Origin: a bacterium
Lineage (GTDB): Bacteria; Babelota; Babeliae; Babelales; Vermiphilaceae
NCBI GenBank assembly: GCA_021818945.1
Contig: JAKASV010000001.1
Location: 1-64,000 of the forward strand
Reading direction: 5' to 3'
Length of the DNA: 64,000 nt
The notes beneath the pieces are model-generated. The model saw nothing but the letters and a program-made list of their open reading frames with translations. It was not told the DNA's origin and made no database searches. The number at the start of each line of letters is the position of its first letter. Positions within the stretch are counted from its first letter, which is position 1. Shown here in pieces: positions 57,592 through 64,000 of this stretch. Both the position numbers and the translations under genes were made by a program.

Positions 57592-58089
57592 TTAATGGAG
57601 AGGAAATTTATCTGGCTTACTATTTGCAGATTGTGCGCAGATGTATCTTTTGATGAGATCTTCAAATGGCAAGCTGTACCATGGTGAGATAGGTTTAGGA
57701 AATAAGATTTCGCTTGTAAAAGAGTCTAATGGATGATATTGATTATGCTGGAGTAAAGAATAGGTTCCGTCATAGTATCTTGTGTGGATAATCTCTTTTA
57801 TTACTCCGTCTGCGGATGGGTCATAGGCATAATGACGTTCAACAACTTTTTCAGAAAGAATCTTTGTCAGAGCTTCTTGAACACGTTGACTGAAGGGTAA
57901 TGAAAATGTTTCATCATGCAGTAGTGTCTTAATGTGCAGCATAACGGATTCAATGCATGTTGGTGTAGCAAGTGCAAGGATAGCCTCTATTTTTTTTGCA
58001 AGCGATTCTGGGGTCTCTGATCCTCGTTGTTCATCCATACAGTTGATTAACGTAGTAGACAATACCATTATGAATATTGTGTGTTTCAT
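57592..58089 (-). CDS. Secreted protein, W-x-x-L-x-[FL]-E-x-L-[IV] family (member 3)
   Basis: A 165-residue protein with a signal peptide (about 1-17, cleavage near I-N-C; a lipobox L-I-N-C is conceivable). It ends with Y-Y-D-G-T-Y and W-Y-S-L-P-F-E-D-L-I-K-R-Y, matching the 53886 gene product (W-T-G-L-D-F-E-Q-L-I-R-L-Y) most closely. The N-terminal half is helical. It starts 17 bp after the UvrD-type helicase stop (AAAAGGAAAA ribosome-binding site) and may be co-transcribed with it. Function unknown. Confidence 0.7.
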   Translation of the reverse strand: MKHTIFIMVLSTTLINCMDEQRGSETPESLAKKIEAILALATPTCIESVMLHIKTLLHDETFSLPFSQRVQEALTKILSEKVVERHYAYDPSADGVIKEIIHTRYYDGTYSLLQHNQYHPLDSFTSEILFPKPISPWYSLPFEDLIKRYICAQSANSKPDKFPLH

Positions 58090-58106
58090 GGTTTTCCTTT
58101 TTTGTT

Positions 58107-60359
58107 TTATACAGGTTTTATGAATGACGATTCAATCTTTTTAGTTCCAGTTTTAAAGTTTGCGGTAACATAGACTTTGCCATTTTTTTTCAGTTCAATT
58201 TCTTGTATGATGCCAACGCCAAATTGAGGGTGTGTTACAGGTTGATTTTTCTTCCATGTACAGGAATGTTCAGCAGGTTTTGCTGGTGTGGCATTTGGTG
58301 TTAGAGTATTAGATTTGAGCCCAAATGTCATGATTGGTGGTCTTTCAACTTTATGTGAACCAATCCATTGCTTAAAAATCATATCTAATTGTTCTTGATG
58401 AGTATAACCCAGATCATGTCGCGTGAATAGTGATGACGGTATTTCGCGCAAAAACCGTGAAGGGATGTATTCTGTCATTTGTCCATAAGTATGACGATTC
58501 CTGGCATAACTGAGTACTAGTCGTTCACGGGCTCGTGTTATACCGACATACAGCAGCCGTCTTTCCTCTTCCATTCCATCCGGGTCATGTGCCGATCGGG
58601 CACTTGGTAATAAATCTTCGTTAAGTCCAACTATGGCGACATGATCAAACTCTAACCCTTTTGCTGCATGCAAGGTCATTAAAACCACAGAATGGGTCTC
58701 TTCTTTTTTAGATTGAGCAATTTTTTCTTGAAGTAAGGCAACTTCTTCAAGAAAGGTTCCTACGGTAGTTATCTGCTGGCTCTCAAAATGGAGTATGCCC
58801 TGCATGAACTCTTTGACGTTGTCTATTTTGCTTTCTGCTTCTTGCTCATCAAAATTTTCTTTCAAATAGTTCAAGTAGCCTGTTTTTTTCAAAATAACCT
58901 CAAGAATAATACTTGGTCTATCAGAAGGATTAAGCCGATCAAAGATGTTTAAAAATGATCTGAGGGATTCTGCTTTTTTGCCTTGTACTATACTTTCAGT
59001 GCATAATCTGGCTGCTATATCAATAAAATTCATAAATGGCTCTGCATGCCACCGATCATAAAAAATTTCTTCAAACGCTTGTCCAAGACCGCGTTGTGGG
59101 CAATTAATGACTCTAAAGAACGAGGTGCGGTCAAACGGATTGACAACAAGACGTAAATAGGCAAGCAAATCTTTTATTTCTTTCCGTTCATAGAATTGGA
59201 TACCCCCAATGATGCGGTAAGGGATTGACCGTTTTATGAGTGCTTCTTCGATAGCACGGGACTGATAATGTGCACGATATAACACGGCAGCTGTTTCAAG
59301 TTTTTGCTCGTGCGTGATAGCTTTTAACAACGAGGTGATTGCATCTGCTTCTTGATATTCAGAGCTGCATGCAAGTACAAGAACACGATCGGAGCCTTGT
59401 CGCGTTGACCATAAATTTTTGGGGTTTCGTTGCTCATTATGTATAATAATTTGATTGGCAGCTTCAAGGATAGGTTGTACTGAACGATAATTTTGTTCAA
59501 TTTTTATGATAGTAGTATCTTTAAATTCTTTTTTAAAGTTTAGGATATTGGTGACGGTTGCACCGCGCCAAGAATAAATCGATTGATCCTCGTCGCCAAC
59601 GACACATATTGATTTGATGGCCAGTTCTTGAGTGTCTGTGAGGGTGAATAATTTCAATAGTTCATTCTGAACAATATTTGTGTCTTGATACTCATCTACC
59701 AGTACATGTTCTATAGAGGCATGCACAGATGCCAGCAGCCCTTTATTTTTTTTAAGTAGCTTGACAGCTTCAAGCATTAGGTCATCAAAATCCAAACATT
59801 TGCTCGCCCGTTTTTCAGCCTCATAAGCTTTAAATACTTCATACATAAAATGGTCATGCCTTAACTCGGTTGTCTCTTCTGGATTAATTGACTGATTCTT
59901 CATGAGTGATATATGGTACGAAAGCTGTTTTGCCGTTACTTTTTTAGTAAGTCCATTTCTTTTTATGATACCGGTTATGATTTTTTGTTGGTCATCTTCA
60001 TCAAGAATAGAAAAAAATGGAGTAGTCAGATGTTCTTGATATTTTTTTAAAAAGCGTAAACAGTATGAGTGAAATGTACCAATAAAAGGCTTTTCAGGAA
60101 CATTGCCCAAAAAATATGCAATGCGGTGTTGCATTTCTTGAGCTGCTTTATTAGTGAATGTAAGAGCGATGATTGCTGAAGGAATAGCCCCTTGATTGAG
60201 AATGAGATTGGCAATACGTGCGGTGATTACGCGCGTTTTTCCCGATCCTGCTCCTGCAACGACTAGAAGTGGTCCTGAGGGCAATAGCACTGCTTGCTTT
60301 TGTTCCTCATTAAGTTGATTGTGTAAAAATTCCGTAAAATCCTGAATATTTTTATTCAT
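58107..60359 (-). CDS. UvrD/PcrA-family DNA helicase
   Basis: A 750-residue SF1 helicase: Q-motif L-N-E-E-Q-K-Q-A-V, Walker A A-G-A-G-S-G-K-T, motif II D-E-Y-Q-D-T-N, motif III D-E-D-Q-S-I-Y-S-W-R-G-A, motif V T-L-H-A-A-K-G-L-E-F and motif VI V-G-I-T-R-A-R-E-R-L. The C-terminal domain has H-P-Q-F-G-V-G-I-I, the Tudor-like RNA polymerase-binding pattern of PcrA/UvrD. This fits repair and removal of proteins from DNA. Which of UvrD, PcrA or Rep is not decided. No ribosome-binding site seen before the ATG. Confidence 0.95.
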   Translation of the reverse strand: MNKNIQDFTEFLHNQLNEEQKQAVLLPSGPLLVVAGAGSGKTRVITARIANLILNQGAIPSAIIALTFTNKAAQEMQHRIAYFLGNVPEKPFIGTFHSYCLRFLKKYQEHLTTPFFSILDEDDQQKIITGIIKRNGLTKKVTAKQLSYHISLMKNQSINPEETTELRHDHFMYEVFKAYEAEKRASKCLDFDDLMLEAVKLLKKNKGLLASVHASIEHVLVDEYQDTNIVQNELLKLFTLTDTQELAIKSICVVGDEDQSIYSWRGATVTNILNFKKEFKDTTIIKIEQNYRSVQPILEAANQIIIHNEQRNPKNLWSTRQGSDRVLVLACSSEYQEADAITSLLKAITHEQKLETAAVLYRAHYQSRAIEEALIKRSIPYRIIGGIQFYERKEIKDLLAYLRLVVNPFDRTSFFRVINCPQRGLGQAFEEIFYDRWHAEPFMNFIDIAARLCTESIVQGKKAESLRSFLNIFDRLNPSDRPSIILEVILKKTGYLNYLKENFDEQEAESKIDNVKEFMQGILHFESQQITTVGTFLEEVALLQEKIAQSKKEETHSVVLMTLHAAKGLEFDHVAIVGLNEDLLPSARSAHDPDGMEEERRLLYVGITRARERLVLSYARNRHTYGQMTEYIPSRFLREIPSSLFTRHDLGYTHQEQLDMIFKQWIGSHKVERPPIMTFGLKSNTLTPNATPAKPAEHSCTWKKNQPVTHPQFGVGIIQEIELKKNGKVYVTANFKTGTKKIESSFIKPV

Positions 60360-60490
60360 TGTTCATTCATTATGGTTCAATATGTCTCTATTACTTAGGT
60401 TTTTACTATAGCAAAAAATGATAAAAAAGATAAAAATCTTCACAATCTTTAGATCGGATGTCGATATACTCTTGTTTGATCTTGTCTATA

Positions 60491-60518
60491 TTGCAGAGTT
60501 TTTTTTTTGCATTATAGT
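60491..60518 (+). promoter_or_regulatory. Putative asnS promoter
   Basis: TTGCAG (60491-60496), a 16-nt T-rich spacer and TATAGT (60513-60518) lie about 46 nt upstream of the asnS ATG. Confidence 0.35.
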
Positions 60519-60563
60519 AAATCCGTAACTTATGTGATGATTCATTAACGTTTGCGAGGATCT

Positions 60564-61949
60564 ATGCGTACTAAAATAAGCCAGATTTCTTCAGTTGATA
60601 TTGGGAAAAAAGTAACCTTAAAAGGATGGATAAAAACTGTACGACAATCCAAATCATGTGCCTTTATAGTATTGAATGACGGATCTAATTTTGATGGAAT
60701 TCAGGTTGTAGTTGATGATTCTTTGCCCCAATATAATGATTTGCTTGCTGAGCTGACTACATCAGCATCGATTGCAGTTATAGGTACCATTGTTCGAAGT
60801 CCAGGAAAAGAACAGTCATTTGAGCTTAAGGCTAAAGAAATTGAACTTATTGGTGCATGCCCTGCACAAGAGTATCCTTTACAAAAAAAACATCATACAC
60901 TCGAATTCTTGCGAACTATTGCCCATTTGAGACCGCGGACTAATACTATAGGTGCCGTCGCTCGCGTGCGCAACTCCCTGGCATTTGCAACTCATAGATT
61001 CTTTCAGGCCCGCGGATTTCTCTATGTTATGACACCTATTATTACAGCTTCCGATTGTGAAGGGGCTGGTCAGATGTTCCAAGTGAGTACATTGGATTTC
61101 ATGAATATACCTCGAACTAAGGAAGGCTCTGTTGATTATAGCAAAGATTTTTTTGGCAAACCTGCCTATTTGACTGTGTCGGGCCAGTTGAATGGAGAAG
61201 CCTATGCGTGCGCCTTGTCTGACATTTATACTTTTGGTCCGACATTTCGCGCAGAAAACTCTAACACGGCACGCCATTTGGCAGAATTTTGGATGATCGA
61301 ACCTGAAATTGCTTTTGCCAATTTACAAGATGATATGGAATGTGCTGAGTCATATATTAAATTTTGTATCAAATCTGCGCTTGAAGAATGTCCGCAGGAT
61401 ATGGCTTTTTTTGAACGGCACATAAGCCAAGGATTAATAGAGCGATTGGAGCATATCGTTAAAGAACCTTTCGAGCGCGTTACCTATACTGATGCAGTTT
61501 CAATTCTTGAAAAAACGAGCAAAAAGTTCGAATATCCTGTGTCCTGGGGTATCGATTTACAATCAGAGCATGAAAGATATCTGGTCGAAGAATATTTTAA
61601 AAAGCCTACGATTCTGTATAACTACCCGGAAAGGATCAAAGCATTCTATATGCGCAACAACGAGGATGGCAAAACAGTCGCAGCGATGGATGTGCTGGTT
61701 GCCGGAGTTGGTGAAATTATAGGGGGCAGCCAAAGAGAAGAACGCTATGACATGCTCATTGAAAAGATGAAAAAATTTGGTCTTAATCCTGACGCATATT
61801 GGTGGTATTTAGAGTTGCGAAAGTATGGAACGGTGTCCCATGCAGGATTCGGGTTAGGCTTTGAGCGGCTCGTACGTCTGGTGACGGGCATGGAAAATAT
61901 ACGTGACGTTATTCCATTCCCACGATTCCCTGGTAATGCTGAATTTTAA
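60564..61949 (+). CDS. asnS: Asparaginyl-tRNA synthetase
   Basis: A 461-residue class II synthetase: an N-terminal OB-fold ([11 protein letters not shown]), motif 2 [21 protein letters not shown], and motif 3 [10 protein letters not shown]. Length and motif 2 fit AsnRS rather than AspRS. The ATG at 60564 has GAGGA upstream; the TTG four codons earlier is in the ribosome-binding site. It charges tRNA-Asn directly, so the amidotransferase route need not serve asparagine here. Confidence 0.95.
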   Translation: MRTKISQISSVDIGKKVTLKGWIKTVRQSKSCAFIVLNDGSNFDGIQVVVDDSLPQYNDLLAELTTSASIAVIGTIVRSPGKEQSFELKAKEIELIGACPAQEYPLQKKHHTLEFLRTIAHLRPRTNTIGAVARVRNSLAFATHRFFQARGFLYVMTPIITASDCEGAGQMFQVSTLDFMNIPRTKEGSVDYSKDFFGKPAYLTVSGQLNGEAYACALSDIYTFGPTFRAENSNTARHLAEFWMIEPEIAFANLQDDMECAESYIKFCIKSALEECPQDMAFFERHISQGLIERLEHIVKEPFERVTYTDAVSILEKTSKKFEYPVSWGIDLQSEHERYLVEEYFKKPTILYNYPERIKAFYMRNNEDGKTVAAMDVLVAGVGEIIGGSQREERYDMLIEKMKKFGLNPDAYWWYLELRKYGTVSHAGFGLGFERLVRLVTGMENIRDVIPFPRFPGNAEF

Positions 61950-62087
61950 AATGAGGATTGCTTGGCAAAATTTATTAAAAAAATTATCAGTTGGCAAGAA
62001 GTACTAGACAAAAATTTTTGTTATTATATACTTAATATAGATTTTGCTGAAAATTAAGATCAGAAATGGTAAAATGTGGGGTTTGTT

Positions 62088-62906
62088 ATGAAATCAAATG
62101 TCTTTGTGGATAGCCATGTCCATACCAACTATTCAGACGATAGTACGATGCGGCTGGAAGATGGTATCGAAGCTGCCTTAGCCCTTGGCCTTAAAGGGCT
62201 TGCTTTTACCGACCACTATGATCTGGATTTTCCTGATAATCAGTTTTTGTTTGAGTTTGACCCCAAAAAACGTGCTTCACATATTGAATCTCTTAGGGAG
62301 CATTATGGGCCCGATATTGAGATAGTAAATGGTATTGAGCTTGGAGTTCAGTCCCATGTTTTGGACCAATCTGCTCGTATCATTGATTCGCATCCTTTCG
62401 ATTTTGTTATTTGCTCGTTACATGTTGTAGATGGATTTGCCCTGCATGATTCCGATGGTTTTTATAAAAATAAAACAAAGGAACAGGCGTATAGGAGGTA
62501 TCTTGAAGAAGTCTATCAACTGGTACGAAGCTTTGAGAATTTTGATGTCATCGGACACCTTGGGTATGTCAGGCGCTATGGCCCCTATGAAATAAAATCG
62601 ATGCCTCTTAAAATTTATGATGAAATTATCGATTCTTTATTAAAGTTGCTTATTGAACGGGGTAAAGGTATTGAGGTTAATGTATCTGGCTATACCTATC
62701 GGCTTGGAACACCACTGCCTGATGTTGATATACTAAAACGTTATAAAGAATTGGGTGGCGAAATCATAACACTTGGATCTGATGCTCATGATGCCGCGCA
62801 CATCGGAAAATCATTCAAGCAGGGATTAGCTGCTCTCGAGCGTTCAGGCTTTGAACATGTTAATTACTTTAAAAATAGGCAGCCTATCTTTGTTCCTCTC
62901 AAGTGA
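62088..62906 (+). CDS. PHP-family phosphatase (histidinol-phosphatase type)
   Basis: A 272-residue PHP protein: metal-binding D-S-H-V-H-T-N-Y-S-D, T-D-H-Y-D, N-G-I-E-L-G, C-S-L-H, and C-terminal G-S-D-A-H. It resembles HisK/HisJ histidinol-phosphatases, but no other his gene lies nearby, so a different phosphoester substrate is possible. The ATG at 62088 has GGGG upstream. It is monocistronic. Confidence 0.88.
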   Translation: MKSNVFVDSHVHTNYSDDSTMRLEDGIEAALALGLKGLAFTDHYDLDFPDNQFLFEFDPKKRASHIESLREHYGPDIEIVNGIELGVQSHVLDQSARIIDSHPFDFVICSLHVVDGFALHDSDGFYKNKTKEQAYRRYLEEVYQLVRSFENFDVIGHLGYVRRYGPYEIKSMPLKIYDEIIDSLLKLLIERGKGIEVNVSGYTYRLGTPLPDVDILKRYKELGGEIITLGSDAHDAAHIGKSFKQGLAALERSGFEHVNYFKNRQPIFVPLK

Positions 62907-62987
62907 TGCAAACATTTCTTGCAATTTGGCAAATAATCTGATAAAATTCTTTTAGTGTTCTCATTTTTTATGCACAAGGAGTGTGCC

Positions 62988-63029
62988 GTGAAAATAATGT
63001 TATCAATTTTTACCATTTTGGCCCATTAA
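62988..63029 (+). pseudogene. Remnant of a signal-peptide gene (13 codons)
   Basis: AAGGAG, a 6-nt gap, then GTG AAA ATA ATG encodes M-K-I-M-L-S-I-F-T-I-L-A-H and stops at TAA 63027-63029. Ribosome-binding site and hydrophobic start look like those of the secreted protein genes here, but the reading frame dies at once. It is probably a truncated gene start or, less likely, a short leader peptide for the ABC operon. The rest of 63030-63169 holds nothing recognisable. Confidence 0.4.
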
Positions 63030-63169
63030 CTAGGTCAATATAGGTATCTTCCATTCCTGATGATCTCAGGAGCCAATTGTTGTTTTTCTCATGTATGTAA
63101 ATGTTTGATGGTACCATGTCCCTGTTTGGGCAGTATGCTATCAACTAAAAAAATGTTGCGGAGATTTAT

Positions 63170-63928
63170 ATGGAATCAATACTTGCGCATATTGTTGATG
63201 TAAAAAAATATTATCGTAATGGCCGTCATGTTACCAAGGCATTGGATGGCGTTTCACTCGATATACGCAAAGGTGAGGTTATAGGACTTCTTGGTGTAAA
63301 TGGTGCGGGTAAAACGACGCTATCATCAATCTTGGCAACCCTGCATCCTGTTACCTCTGGTGATATACAAATTGCGGGCAAATCGATTTACGATGATCTC
63401 AATGCTTATCGACGAACTATTGGCTATTGTCCACAGAAAATTAATCTTGATAATGATTTGACGGTTGAGCAAAATCTTGTTTTTGCAGGTCGCTATATGG
63501 GCGTTCCTGAAAGTATTATCCGGAATAAAGTACAAGATTGTATAGAAAAATACGGATTAGAACGTTACAAAGATAGTAGCCCGGAGATTCTTTCTGGAGG
63601 TTATGCTCGGCGTGTTCTTATTGCCCGAGCGCTTATGCACAATCCTACATTGGTCATTTTAGATGAGCCGACCGTTGGACTTGATCCTCATGTTCGGTAC
63701 CAATTATGGGAACTTATCCGTAATCTTAAAAATGATGGTGTAGCGGTCATATTGACGACGCACTATATTGATGAAGCTGAATTTTTATCTGATAGAATTT
63801 GTGTTCTTGAGCGGGGTCGCGTTCAACTTATCGATACACCCCGAGGCCTTATGACTGCCTATCAGAAATCTCGCTTAGAAGATGTATTTATTCAGTTAAT
63901 TAAAGAAAATAAAGAACATTTAACATAA
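63170..63928 (+). CDS. ABC transporter ATP-binding protein
   Basis: A 252-residue ABC ATPase: Walker A G-V-N-G-A-G-K-T-T, the Q-loop C-P-Q-K, signature L-S-G-G-Y-A-R-R, Walker B L-V-I-L-D-E-P-T-V-G-L-D-P, H-loop T-T-H-Y. The layout (G-L-L-G-V-N-G, A-T-L-H-P-V-T-S-G) fits the DrrA/NatA class of exporters with a separate permease. The signature lacks the usual fifth Q/M (Y here). The permease gene follows 16 bp downstream. Confidence 0.93.
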   Translation: MESILAHIVDVKKYYRNGRHVTKALDGVSLDIRKGEVIGLLGVNGAGKTTLSSILATLHPVTSGDIQIAGKSIYDDLNAYRRTIGYCPQKINLDNDLTVEQNLVFAGRYMGVPESIIRNKVQDCIEKYGLERYKDSSPEILSGGYARRVLIARALMHNPTLVILDEPTVGLDPHVRYQLWELIRNLKNDGVAVILTTHYIDEAEFLSDRICVLERGRVQLIDTPRGLMTAYQKSRLEDVFIQLIKENKEHLT

Positions 63929-63944
63929 AACATAAGGAACTCGA

Positions 63945-64000
63945 ATGTGTTCACCAACTGTCGCAGTATTTTTTAAGATGCTTAAAACTGATTTGTTTAA
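63945..64000 (+). CDS. ABC transporter permease, 5' end only (window edge)
   Basis: An ATG at 63945 with AAGGA upstream opens a frame M-C-S-P-T-V-A-V-F-F-K-M-L-K-T-D-L-F that runs off the window. Position after the ATPase and the F-F-K-M-L-K-x-D-L-F start suggest an ABC-2-type permease; too short to be sure. Confidence 0.55.
   Translation, partial: MCSPTVAVFFKMLKTDLF

Overview
The window is AT-rich, gene-dense bacterial chromosome from a small-genome lineage. Identifiable genes include a complete 16S-tRNA-23S-5S operon, 14 tRNA genes (all with an encoded CCA end), the secE-nusG-rplKAJL-rpoBC transcription/translation block, pnp/rph and several housekeeping enzymes. UGA is used as an ordinary stop, and an RF2 gene is present. 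The 16S sequence is clearly bacterial but divergent. Together with the many short signal-peptide proteins that match no known family, the sparse metabolism and the scattered operons, this suggests a host-associated member of a poorly sampled phylum. My best guess is Candidatus Dependentiae (TM6). That is inference, not proof.

Layout. 1-6.2 kb: the tail of an IS5-type transposase, tRNAs, two DUF167 genes, a type II secretion/pilus F-type membrane protein, a degenerate HAD-like secreted protein, a HIT protein, two tRNA-Leu genes and an SDR enzyme. 6.2-11.3 kb (mostly minus strand): a DMT transporter, a secreted protein, prfB and a secreted eight-repeat beta-propeller. 11.5-17.9 kb: gmk, three tandem rRNA promoters and the rRNA operon. 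18-25.9 kb: a small helical secreted protein, a lipoprotein MsrA-MsrB fusion, a giant duplicated CPBP-type membrane protease, radA and tdk. 25.9-30.4 kb: an RluB-like pseudouridine synthase, murA, a solitary atpG, a NYN-domain protein and tsaE. 30.5-47.1 kb: a tRNA cluster leading into rpmG-secE-nusG-rplKAJL-rpoB-rpoC-tRNA-Val-rpsO-pnp-rph-holA. 47.2-49.8 kb: a small accessory patch with an AAA ATPase behind a long inverted repeat and a decayed IS3 element. 49.8-58.1 kb: secreted proteins, a cdaA-cdaR-glmM-DUF502 operon in which the diadenylate cyclase has lost its catalytic motifs, trpS, a pseudopilin-like protein, a frameshifted lipoprotein and three members of a novel secreted family. 58.1-64 kb: a UvrD-type helicase, asnS, a PHP phosphatase, a dead signal-peptide remnant and the start of an ABC exporter operon.

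The most unusual signals are: (1) an insertion of about 60 residues with four Cys pairs, like two zinc ribbons, in the N-terminal part of RpoB; (2) the degenerate diadenylate cyclase kept in its canonical cdaA-cdaR-glmM operon; (3) a CPBP protease built of two homologous halves, of which only the first keeps the catalytic motifs; (4) families of short secreted proteins that share local motifs; (5) a secreted beta-propeller closed by a C-terminal strand; (6) a near-perfect 22-bp inverted repeat abutting the ribosome-binding site of the AAA ATPase.
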